Below, one piece after another: positions 21,729 through 32,281 of a stretch of 45,598 bases of DNA. The position numbers and the translations under genes were made by a program. Each line of letters starts with the position of its first letter. The first letter of the stretch is position 1. Source of the DNA: Scytalidium lignicola (lineage: Eukaryota; Ascomycota; Leotiomycetes); the NCBI GenBank assembly GCA_002812745.2, contig NCSJ02000329.1:1-45598 (forward strand). The letters are read 5' to 3'. The notes under the pieces were generated by a model, which was not told the origin of the DNA, did not search any database, and saw only the letters and a program-made list of their open reading frames with translations.

Positions 21729-22139
21729 TGAATGCTTTGTGAATGCACGTTACTTTCCATCTACATTTATGACGATTAACATCATGGGAGTAATGATGGA
21801 TGCATTGCACTCTCCCAAATCGTGTGCAGCATAAGTGATTGTGAGGAAAGACTGCTTCCATATCTATGCATGGTTAGTCTATCTGACCTCAACGCGCAAG
21901 TTGACTTGCTGTCTACACGGCNTTTTTTATAATGTAAATCTAGCAGCAACAGCACTCTGTTGTTGAGTACCCGCATTCTATAGGGAGAACCTGACCAGAT
22001 TTCAAGCTACTACAAATGGTATATCAAAATTGCTACTGTTTGAGAATTAACTTTTTCGTATGATGTTCTGAACGTTTTTGTAGAATCTGAGGCTGATAGG
22101 TAAATTACAGCCAACTTTTATTTCTGATATATATCTACT

Positions 22140-25100
22140 CTAACCACTAACAAGGCAGTCGAAGCCTACTTGATTCAGACAGACTGTAAATGGGAGGGCA
22201 TTTCCAATAGCTTGAGTGCTACTGCCAGATCCGTTGCAAGTCACACCATTGGCTGAGAAGATCTTATCGACTATGCTCTCGAGCTGAGCTTCTGTGGGGG
22301 GAGGGAGACTAGAATCTGTTAGTACTGGCTAAAGCTTGATAAATAAAAGAAAAGTGGATGCTTACAGAGGATTTCCAAGTGGAAAATTATAGCTGATGCT
22401 AACCTGGCAGGTTCCCTGGGTATAGTAGTCACACCAGTGACTCTGGACCCCGTTCACGACTTTGTCAAAGCACGTCGAGGAGCCAGGGATCTCGGTGGTG
22501 GTGCTCTTGCCAATCTGGTTAATTAAGCCAGCGCAGTCATTAGTATCAGGCTTCCCCAGAGGGCAGCTAGGTTGAGGTGCTGCAGTCGCCGTGGGAAACA
22601 GTGTGGAAAAACGAGCAGCAACTGACGATGCCTCAGAAGATAGAGCGGCTCCAGTGTCGATGGTGGTAGGGAACGCCTCACCATCGCTGATGGTGTTGAA
22701 CGGAGCCAATGTCTTGATATCGATGGATTCCGAATCCGTGTCGGTACATCCGACGAACGTTGTACATGAAGAGGAGCACCCGCCCGAGCCGCCCTGGAAA
22801 CACTGAGCCGCACACACTGTCGCTGTAGCTGGGTCGTCGCAATCATCATCAGCAGGATCATCGGGTGGGAGGACACCGCCTGGGGGTCCGCCACCAGGAG
22901 GAAAACCACCAGGGGGAACACCACCACCTGGAGGACCACCACCTGGGGGAAAGCCACCGGGGGGAACACCACCACCACCACCTGGGATATCGCAACCGCC
23001 TAGTAGTCAAATGGTCAGTAGAATTCATAATTATTAGGGTGTTTTCCAAACGCCACCACTTACCGGAGCCGCAGCCGGGTCCACAGCCAAATAAGCCACA
23101 GCCGCCGCCACAGAAGCTAATACCGCAGCCACCATCGCAACCAAACAAGCCACAGTCACCTCCACAGCCGAAAAGGGAGCAATCGGCGGTGCCACAACCG
23201 TTTCCGCCTTCAGGGCCACAGCCCCCGGAGTTGGGCGGGTTCCCAGGACCGTAACTGATGGGAGCCGGGGTTATGCCCGGGAAATTGTATGAAACAGTTG
23301 GGTTGGGCTGGATGGTTACAACATGCGAACTGGACCCGAAGCTTGGACTAGGTCCTGGTCCTCCCGAAGTTTGTCCCGGGCCGCCCGGGCCTGGGCCTGA
23401 CGATGCAGATGATGGACCCCCGACACAATAATAGTACCCGAGCCACAATCCACTGCAGCTGGAGCCCCCGATAGCTGGGTTCCAGCTGTAGAAGTCGTCA
23501 TTTGAGATGCGGAACCTTACCGCAACTTCATTGCAGGTGTCTCCAGAGACTGCCTGATAGAAGTTTGAACAACCATCCACAATTCCTGGCTGCACGGGCG
23601 AAGGGGTCTGAACCGGCGTTGGAGCAGCACCGTTGGAAGTGGGAGAACCACCATCGGATTGGCTTGGGATCGTGTACTGGAAGCTCGTAAGAGGAGGCAA
23701 GGCTTCAGTTCCGGGAAGAGTCAACGTAATAGCAGGTGGGATCACACTTTGCGTGGGAATGAAGGTTGCACCAGAAGTGTCCATGGACGCAATGGTGACC
23801 GGCCATAATGGCACCTCCGAAATAGTGAAGGGAGCCACAGAAATCACCGTAGTAACGGTAACGATCACTCCTGCGGAGCTAGATAAGATACCAGTAGTTA
23901 CAGGTGGCCATGATAGCACTGTTGGGCCAGATAGTTGTGGAGGCGGCAGGATGAAGGTGCAGGGTGGGTTGCAGGCCACAGAAGGATCCAGATTGTCCCA
24001 GATGGACGGCGGTACATAGACATTTCCTGGTGAATTATTACCTTTGCCACCGGGGAATAAATCAGATGAGTTGGACAAGAAACCTGTAAAGAGTCAGAAC
24101 AAATCCTGATTACCACCAATTATTCCGCGATACTAACCCGCAGCATCACCACTGTTGTCCTGGCTGACTGCCCAAACCATTGATCTACAAGACTTGTTAG
24201 TAGGGTTTACTAGTTCAGGAATCACCGATCATACCCTCCAATACATTCACCGTTGGCATAGGCCTGCTTTAGTTCAATTGTCTCCGCATTGTCAAAGCTT
24301 ACCCATTGATTGGAGTCAAATGTGACAATCTGAACAGCTGCAACAGGGTCTAGAGTTATTTTCGCGTTTCTGCTTGGGTCGGCCAAAATTGCCTCAATCT
24401 CGGTATAAGAAAGGGTCCCAGCAGATTGGGTACATGCGCCAGGATTGCCTAAATGTGGATGTCAGAGTCCAAAACGACTCTATTCGATATAAGGGCAATG
24501 ACTCACCTCCAGCTGAGAAGGGGCAACCAGTCTCTAAGCAGGAAGGATCTGATGCCGTGAAGCCTGGTTCGGTTAGCATCCCATGCTCATATTTCACCAT
24601 TTATAGTGAAAGCCATCTAAAGGGACTGCATAATTATATCTTACTTCGGCCATAGAAACCATAGCCCATTGAAACCTGACTTGGGTCAATGTTGTTGCGC
24701 CATAAGAGATCCATAGTCTGTCGAATTTCGGTAAGATTCGTGTGAGCCAACATAACGTTGCCTATGAATGGATCCCCTGCATCCCAGGTTCCATGGAGAT
24801 CGTAGGTCATAACATTGAACTTATGAATGTCAGTATAGTTATATCATATACGGATGCTCTAGCGAGCTTACCCAATCAAGGGATGGAGCGAGGTTGACAA
24901 TGTCAAAATTCTGCATGTACCAATAACTACTGGGCAAAGTCATAGACAGACCATATCCGTGACCGGACAACTGAGCTCTTAGACTTTTCATAAAGGTCAC
25001 AAGATTGGGATAGTCTGCTGGACTTCCATCACGGTCCGATGTCACGGGATACTCCCTTTATCAGACTGAGTGAGTGATACTGTTTGTTGTAGAAAGGGTC

Positions 25101-26257
25101 AGAACTCACCAATCAAGATCAACACCATCAAATCCATGAGTAGACATAAATGATAGCAGGGAAGAGAAAAACGTTGCCTGAGCAGACGATGAAGCGGCCA
25201 GCTGAGAAAAGGTTGTTTGAGTTGGGCCAGGATCATTGAAAGACCACCCGCCGATTGAAAGCCATGTTTTTAGGCCAGGCTTTAGATTCTTCAATGCGGT
25301 AAATCGACTATAGAGTGGCTCTTCCTCACTGCTTGCCGGAACAATCTCGAAAGAATTGGGATCGATCGAGAGGAATGCGTAGTTTAGATGCGTGTAGGCG
25401 CCAATAGGAATCTATGAATGGTAAGTCATATGTGATCGATTCTACGTAATAACAACATCTTACATCTTCAGGAGCCATTTCTATGTTGAAAGCAAAAAGT
25501 CAGCAAAGCTCTTCATCTTCGTAGGTAAATATCGATGTACGTACGGTCACATGGTCTAGTTGTACTCCAACCTTCATAATAGCCAATTGCTCGACCAAAA
25601 GAAGAAGTTCCAGAGCATGACGGCTCTGCTACAGTTGCTGTTCCACAAAAGTCCGTTGTTGTGCCGCCTGATGATATTCAGCAAATGGTAATTTGAGGTA
25701 AGGCATTGAGCGAACTTACAGAAGCCAAATTGACTACAGCAGACCTGCAAGGGACACGATTCCGAGAGGGCATACTCAGAACCTTAGAATTAAATGTTAG
25801 AAGGTGTCAAAGCATAGATTGACTTAACAAACTTACCCCAAATAGTACCATATCCAGGATATACACCTGGGTCGCATTGTGATTTCTGGGCACAAGTGCT
25901 GTTTTGACTGGCTTCTGGAATACAAGCAGAACCACAAAAGTCGGGACCATATCCACAGAACCCGAACTGCGTACAGCAACCTTCAGGACAAGGGTTGCTT
26001 GCAGAGCAAAGAGAAGAGTCGTCAGCAACGACGTTCCCGTTGGTGAAAAGCGCATTTGCGAATTGGATACCGTGCAGCCTTGCATTGCCGGTGAGTGGTG
26101 TACTTGAAGGCTGGGATGAGGAAATTCTCGTTGAGTGTGAAGTTGCGGTTGAGTTAGAACTTCTGGTTGAGTTTGAAGTTTCCAAGATTGGCGAACCAAC
26201 TACAATGGTAGCAAGTAACAGGAGTGCTGCCATGCTCCCCATCGATTGCCTTGCCAT
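22140..26257 (-). CDS. GH18 chitinase with chitin-binding and LysM domains
   Basis: Large secreted chitinase, 1141 residues. My 13 exons are 25837-26257, 25720-25782, 25545-25667, 25464-25480 (17 nt), 25110-25411, 24872-25055, 24645-24819, 24507-24563, 24235-24448, 24138-24184, 23064-24083, 22366-22999 and 22140-22308; introns are 50-81 nt and the model closes in frame. Domains: signal peptide (1-22); Ser/Thr-rich linker; hevein-like ChtBD1 (84-122, PEGCCTQFGFCGYG); a second cysteine block (150-169, CPLQVCCSQFGFCG); GH18 (~186-520) with the complete catalytic motif DGVDLDWE (Asp303, 306, 308 and Glu310); Thr/Pro linker; one LysM (~706-755, VSGDTCNEVA...WNPAI); nine-residue Cys/Gly repeats; PPGG repeats; and a Cys-containing C-terminal domain with GVQSHWCDYYTQGTC. 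It would cleave chitin, either the fungus's own wall or another's. It resembles subgroup C (killer-toxin-like) chitinases. It is divergent from the metallopeptidase gene. Confidence 0.92.
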
Positions 26258-26736
26258 GGCAAATACAACCGACAGAAGGAGATTGGAAAATTGAAAGGGA
26301 TTGATCAGGGATATAGGAGCGTGGTGCTTAGGCTCTTAGTTTACAACAACCTCAGTCATATATATATGAGATTCTGTATCAATGCTGAGTATATAGTAGA
26401 ACTAATTGGCTGTATACTAAGAGGTAGAGAATTGTCGCACTCTGGTTCAATCTGCCAGGTGTATCTCGGAAACGTCCCAAATATGGCATGTGGTCAGACA
26501 TAGTGGAGTCTATATTCTACACTAAATACGTTATCGACTAAGTCTTACTGTACTTGAATATTTCTCGCTCTATTCCCTTGGGAATACCAGAGTGCAAAAT
26601 GGCCTATTTTAGCGTTATTGCCATATAATACAACATCAAAAGCATCAAAGAGAGATCCTGAGTGGCCAATATCCCTGCGTATAGTTTTGCCCTGGCGAGC
26701 TCAATCGGATGAGGTCGCGAGCGGATATTTTCCGTA

Positions 26737-26768
26737 CCTTCTTACGTGAGGTCCTTCTTACGTGAGGT
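26737..26768 (+). repeat. Tandem 16-bp duplication
   Basis: CCTTCTTACGTGAGGT occurs twice back to back without mismatch. It contains an ACGTGA core that could be a regulatory site, or it may be a simple replication slip. Confidence 0.75.
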
Positions 26769-26852
26769 CCGTCGTTGGCTAGTGTAGTGGAGACGGCACT
26801 TACTTTAATCATCCGAAAGTGCCTCCGAACGTCTCTAAATCCCGTAGATTCC

Positions 26853-26930
26853 TAATAGTTAGGTGCGCTCCGCAGGGCTGTGTGGTTGGTAAGCGATAAA
26901 ACAGCGTGACTTGTTGCGCTCCAACTATTA
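26853..26930 (+). repeat. Mini inverted-repeat element, copy 2 (78 bp)
   Basis: The left end TAATAGTTAGGTGCGC and the right end GCGCTCCAACTATTA form imperfect terminal inverted repeats. The interior carries GTTGGTAAGCGATAAAACAGCGT, shared with 369-446. It lies 4 bp from the MITE, so the two elements abut. Confidence 0.6.
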
Positions 26931-26934
26931 ATTA

Positions 26935-27268
26935 CCGAAGAATCTCAAATATAGACGGTTTGAGCTAACAAGGGTATTACGCTCTACAGTATGTGAACCA
27001 ATGATCTCCTCTCTAGTGCTGACAACACCTGAAAATACACACTGTATCCCCTCGGGCTCTACTCGCTTAAGCTTATTAGGCCAAAAATTATATAAGTAAT
27101 ATTCAAGGATTTCACCCACTCAACGGCCTTCTTCAGTGGTAAAACGTTTCTGAAGTGTCTAAATATAAAGCAACGACGCTAAAAGTGGCCATTTTGGCCA
27201 TTTGGAGCTTGAGGGGATAGCGTTACATTTTCCTGTAGCTCAAACCGCTTAAACTTGAGATTCTTCGG
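26935..27268. mobile_element. MITE, Tc1/mariner-type (334 bp, TA flanked)
   Basis: The left end begins CCGAAGAATCTCAA and the right end is its exact reverse complement. A second matching block, GGTTTGAGCTA (26957-26967) and TAGCTCAAACC (27236-27246), extends the terminal inverted repeats to ~33 bp, with weaker similarity further in. Both ends are flanked by TA (26933-26934 and 27269-27270), the target duplication of Tc1/mariner-type elements. No transposase is encoded, so it would depend on an element elsewhere. Confidence 0.8.
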
Positions 27269-27796
27269 TACTGGTGGTATTTCACAATCCAAAAATAAAA
27301 TAACGCCCCTTCACCGTTATCTTAGGGCTGACCAGTCACAAGTGCCACAAAATTCAACATCATGCTTACAGCTTACAGCTTACAGCATATAGCCCTGTTA
27401 TTGATTGTTGATCCCGACCTTGCCGAGTTTATCTGGACGAAGGCCATACATGGCCTTGTTGGTGTTGAGAATGCTTGAACAACGTACAGCTATAGGTTAA
27501 AAGGCTGACTGTACTAATTCGGCTATATCCGTAAAAGGACGTGAGAATTCGGACCTTGTTGACATTAACTTTGCTTTAGGAAGGAGCAGCTGCCCTTGTC
27601 TGACACTGTGTAGCTCCAATTGTGGAGGCAGCATTTGGCTGATTCAAGTGTCAGCTTTTGCAAAATTTGATTGCTGGTCTACGACCGTTGGAGAAATTGC
27701 TTAGATCTTTATTTAATTGTTCCTCCAACCTCAAATATCCATTTCATTTGTAACTAATTACCACCATCAATTATCTGAAACCTCACTCCTACCTTG

Positions 27797-28985
27797 ATGA
27801 TGGGTGGTAAATCATCAGTCTTGCTGTACTCGACGGCAATCGTCTGTCTTATCCCACTTTGTGCAGCACAGCTCTTGCCAATTAATCAAGTCTTCAATGT
27901 CGCGTCTGGGACAGAAGACGCAAGTTGCGATATATATACCAATGATCTGAACCAGTACTGGAATGAAGCGTACGATGTATTGGTGGCTGGTTCGCAAGCT
28001 ATAAACCAATATTCCAATGACCGGACATTTCGAATGATCTTTGGTGGCTACTTCGGCGTTTTCCCTGATGGTGATCCCCCGAGACCCGACTCAGACACCG
28101 ATGCGTATTTCGATACAGTTTCAAGTACACCCCAAACTTCCACAGATTGCAGTTTTAGTGTTAACTTTATCATTAGCATACATCACAAATGCTCTTACAT
28201 TTATGACAACCGGCACCGCTCCCCCTTTGCCCGCAAAACCATACCTATTCTGCGACTCAACATGGCTCCATGGAGCTGATTGGCTAGATGAAGCATTTGA
28301 TGCCAATGGAGATCCCCTTGTCGTCGAAAGGGGAGGCAAAGAAGTAGAATTGGCAATAGCGCAAGAATATCTTCTCTTAAATGGACAAGGCGATTTTGCG
28401 TTTAACAACAAATTCGTAAGGGCATTCATCAAGCAATCTCAAGCATCAATCCCAGCATGGGCGCCTAAGTTCGACAGGTATATGCTCCAGAAAGTAAATA
28501 ATATCAATCAGGACAATCTTGATTACTGTAGCAAGTCGGGCAACCTGGGCCTCACGGTAACAGGAGAAACACCATCATGGATGATATTATGTCCTGTGTC
28601 TTTCAGCAGCCAGTACACACCTGGACTCGGCGTTAATCCAACTCCCAATTCTGCCATCACTACTGTCGTTCCTCGAAGCTCCACACTCCTTCATGAGCTG
28701 ATCCATTTGACAAATCCGCAAGGACAGACAGAAGACTATAGCTGTAAGTTTGTCTTTATCTCTCTTCAATAAACATAGCTAAGCCTAGCTGCAGATGACC
28801 TAGTGGAAATTGTCGAAACATCCCAGGCAGAGGACCACAACAATCTGGTACTGAATTCTCAGAACCCAGAGACATACATGTATTTTTTGATTGCCGTTTG
28901 GTATCATACGAAGGCTGGTTCATGGAACAGTGGCAGCGGCCAGAGTGATGTTAACTTCGCTACGGCGCTAGCCAAGTATCAATAA
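27797..28985 (+). CDS. Secreted zinc metallopeptidase (HExxH, M35-like)
   Basis: Predicted secreted protease of 361 residues in three exons: 27797-28124, 28177-28743 and 28795-28985 (introns 52 and 51 nt; the first has a TTAAC branch-like site before CATTAG). The N-terminus is a signal peptide ending near CAAQLLP. The zincin motif HELIH is at residues 282-286 (LLHELIHL), with Glu295/Asp296 shortly downstream as possible third ligands, then a conserved-looking NPETYMYFLIAVWYHT segment close to the C-terminus. That order (HExxH, acidic turn, N..Y..F) resembles fungal deuterolysin-like/M35-type zincins; I give this family with moderate certainty. The first donor (GTACAC) is the weakest splice site. 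There are two ATGs in a row at the start (27797, 27800). It is divergent from the chitinase gene, so the two secreted hydrolases might be co-expressed. Confidence 0.85.
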
Positions 28986-29349
28986 GAAATCGAATATCGT
29001 ATTTATTGTTCCCGAGAAATACTAGATATTTATCCTTATCACTGTTCTTGAATCATCTATTTTGAATGGAGCTTGTGAGAACCTGTTTGCTCCTCAGGTA
29101 ATTTATCGGCCTTGCACAATTTTTCTAGGATTTGTTGATTTAAAACAAAGGTATCTACGAAGTTTTTAGGAAACTTGTCGTGTGAGACATATTCTTCTGC
29201 TTGATTCTGTACAAGATGTATTTGTTTATTAATTTTTGATTTCCTGGAGCGCTTACGAGTTTATGGTAGAGGGCTTAGGACTCCATAACCATGTTATATT
29301 GGAGCTTAAGTAATTTCTTATTAAGAATAAGGTCCTAGATCTCTACTGC
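28986..29349. other. Intergenic, possibly 5' part of HET pseudogene
   Basis: No gene recognised. The sequence leads into the HET pseudogene, whose N-terminal part is too decayed for me to delimit. Confidence 0.4.
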
Positions 29350-30865
29350 TAAGAGTTTGTGATTTTAAGTGGCTTGTTTGGCAAAAGACATATTGTTGAA
29401 TGGCGGAGGTTTCTCCTTCTTACCTCGGCTCTTTAAAGAAGCTATCACAGTCACAGCTAGGTTAGGTATCAAGTACATCTGGATTGACTCAATATGTATC
29501 ATTCAATCGAGAGATAACGGTGCTGATTTTAATTAGGAAGCTGCGAAAATGTCTCATTACTATCAGAATTCCCTGTTCACGATTACTGCAGTTGTTGGGC
29601 GAGAAGTTGATAGCCTTTTCTGCACTGATTCTTGCCACACTGTTCCTCAGCGTTTGGTGAAACTTCCGTACCGGCGGATTTCTAAATGCGTTAGTGACTA
29701 CTTCTATGTACACGAACGGGAAACATCTCTCTCAAAGCTTTATCAAAACAGTATGCAAGATAGCGTTCTGATGGGACGCGGCTGGGTTTTCCAAGAGTGG
29801 CTCCTTTAGCAGACGACTACTAGCCTATACTGAGGCTGGACTCTTCTTCGAATGTCAAACAGAATCACCATTCGATATAAGTAATGAACATGTCAATACC
29901 TCAATTGAACTGCTGAATAAGGGTGGGAGGCCCTTGCGTTTCAATATAGACGTCAAACTGCGGTTGAAGGACTGCTCGAATGATTTTGATAATATTTAGT
30001 ATCAACTTATTAAAAGTTATTCAACTCGTAGTTTGTCTGAACCCGACAAAGACAAGATTTTGGCAATTTCTGGAGTTGCCACGGAGTATAAGAATATGTG
30101 GCAGAAATGTAAAAAGGCAAAAAGATTGCAATATGTATCCGGTTTATGGATGTGGGACATCCATCGTGGTTTGCTTTAGTATCTCAACGCTCAATATGAT
30201 GGATATTATCGAATTCCTCGAGCATCATCCTAGTCATGATCTAGAATACTAGTTCCTGTAAGGTGGTCTAAAAATCACACATGGATCAAGGCTTGTGATA
30301 CCCGCCTCTTAAGCTCATTGGCGGATACAAGATCAACATCAGAAGTAAACAGATCATTGATGTCAAAAGAGTCAGCTTACGAGTCCGAGAAAAAAACTGA
30401 GGAGCTCTATGGCGTGCAAAATATGTTCGCAGTCTTAAAAGTTCATAGAAGTGTGCTTGAGGTTCTGGTTAAGCGACATCTTTCTCTAACTGAGCAACGT
30501 GAAATTGCAGAAACCACTGATTTCAAAACTGGTGAATCCGAACTCTAAATTATGAGAGCTGTTTGTTCCATGTCAACTCCTGATCTTATCAGCGGTTGGG
30601 GTGCTTTTGAAGATGCTGAAATTCACCAAAGACTCGTCTCAGTGAAGAAACCACTGTTTTTGCTCTTCATATTTTAACAGCACGCACATTCCAAATTGGG
30701 GCTAAATTACGTTATCCAGCGGTCTCATATAACATTTTCCACGTTATCTATCTTAAAAAAAGGGGACACAAAAGATATCATCGCGTTGGTGCTGGACGAT
30801 TGTTTGAGCCACAACTCCTAGACGAGTTAGTCAAAATCAAGTCATCAACAGTTGAATTAGAATAA
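29350..30865 (+). pseudogene. HET-domain pseudogene (heavily mutated)
   Basis: Pieces of a heterokaryon-incompatibility (HET) protein run in order along the plus strand in changing frames. They are: a poor V.LSGLFGK segment near 29355 where the family has LSxCWG; LGIKYIWIDSICIIQ near 29470; EAAKMSHYYQNSLFTITA near 29540; GRGWVFQEWLL near 29780; TEAGLFFECQT near 29830; YQLIKSYSTRSL..PDKDKILAISGVA near 30000; YVSGLWMWDIHRGLL near 30140; and a C-terminal HRVGAGRLFEP..LDEL near 30780, ending TAA at 30863-30865. Several stops sit where HET proteins have Trp (TGG to TAG, e.g. near 29997 and 30178), as RIP would produce. No functional product is possible. The extent at the 5' end is approximate. Confidence 0.82.
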
Positions 30866-32281
30866 AGTCAACCTATTATGTTGACCAGTAGATGTATTTT
30901 TATATTACAAACTCTGGCATTCTACTATTACTTCCTCCGGCTTCCCATTCTCTTAACTTATCCCGGAGCGGTGTTCATGTTTACTTTCAAATATTTTAAC
31001 AATATATATCTAAGTAGCGCAACAATGAAGAAAAGAGCTTCGAAATTGCTTTTAAATCTAAACTTTATGTCATCGGTGCCGAGAATTGGCTTCTGCCAAG
31101 CTTTAATACATCCTACAGACGTTACGCATCTTATTACGATGTGAATATAGTATGAATGAGCATGGTTTGATTAATGAGACCAGTTCGTATTTATAATTGT
31201 GCTGGCTTAAAGGTGAGTTAGGAGTATCAGGAATTGGTGCTTCTATAGTAAGCCATAGCCAATCACAGGCCGGGATATAACTTGTAAGGTGTATGAAAAG
31301 GTTCTACACATACATTTGTGCGTACTGAACTTCATCCAAGTTAGCAACCAATTTAGTCCCTGTGACATTCGAATCTCAGACGTAGTAGCTTACCTCAGCG
31401 CTCTGACCTCTGACAAAGAGTCTCGCTCACGCACCGCACTGGAATGAATGATGCTGAGAGATCAACTACACGTTGAATGACACACACGAAGGGGGAAGGA
31501 TCGTGTACAGTCGAAACGTACGGCGCATGAATAAATAAAGCTAAAAATAAAATGCACACTCAACAACACACACAAAAGAGGGAAGACCGAAGAACCAGTT
31601 CAATCGTCCAGGGTGGAAAAGGTTGATTGCTTGTAGAGCTACGTGGCTGTGTTTATATCTAACAACCAGTGTCAATATACTTCTTAGTAATCAAGACACT
31701 CAGAAAGTTATCATAAAGATTTGCTAATGATCTGTAAATCTGATGCTGCTCTCTTTATCGGAAACTCGAAGCCTGATTTATGGCTGAATATCGACCACTT
31801 TCCTCGCGCCCCCAGGTCGCCACTCTTCAATTCAATTCATATAGTCAACACAGCCTTGTTATGTTTCTGTGTACTGTATTTCGAACCATGGAAAATCGAT
31901 TAGCCAAAGCCATTTTATCTCGGCGTTGGTAATATAATGCTTACGATGTGTAACGATTAGTAGTTGTAGATAAGGCAGACTGCAAGGCTCTTAAAGCCAA
32001 CACACAACCGTTGCAAGCGAGTTTCTGTGTCTGCTTTGCTTAGCAAGACCAACACTACCTCTCTACAAGAGGCGTAAAGGAACAGTATAACTGTGAAATA
32101 TTATCTTAATAACTCAGCATTACGAAAAGGCTGCGAGTTATTGGATGCGATATTACGCCTAATACTTCCCATTCCGTCGAGCTAGCAGTAGATCCTCTTT
32201 CTGACAACATTTGTTTACGCGTAGTTGGTACCACAAGGCTGAATCTATCTGGCAACTTAGAACACTTGCTACCAATATTCT
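30866..32281. other. Intergenic between HET loci
   Basis: About 1.4 kb without a gene I can support. Two loosely similar ACACACA..GA.GGGAAG segments occur near 31475-31500 and 31560-31590. The open frames here (30878-31144, 31721-31903) have no domain. Confidence 0.5.

Larger units (their letters stand above)
20218..22139. other. Intergenic, no gene seen
   Basis: About 1.9 kb of ordinary composition without a supportable gene. Open frames (20302-20508, 20626-20859, 21640-21861, 21782-21976) have no domain, and the last crosses an N at 21922. The notable content is the pair of 45-bp inverted copies at 20232-20276 and 21684-21728. Confidence 0.5.
26258..27796. promoter_or_regulatory. Divergent region, chitinase / metallopeptidase
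   Basis: This 1.5-kb shared upstream region contains a 14-bp perfect palindrome, TCATATATATATGA (26356-26369), ~100 bp before the chitinase ATG, probably its TATA region. It also contains a tandem 16-bp duplication (26737-26768), a 78-bp mini-element (26853-26930), a MITE (26935-27268) and a triple GCTTACA microrepeat near 27364-27384. No gene is supported. Confidence 0.6.

Noticed and set aside
22523..23254. Open frames rich in Val/Pro/His overlapping the PPGG and Cys/Gly repeats
   Set aside because: They are other-frame readings of the chitinase low-complexity exons; the spliced chitinase frame explains the region.
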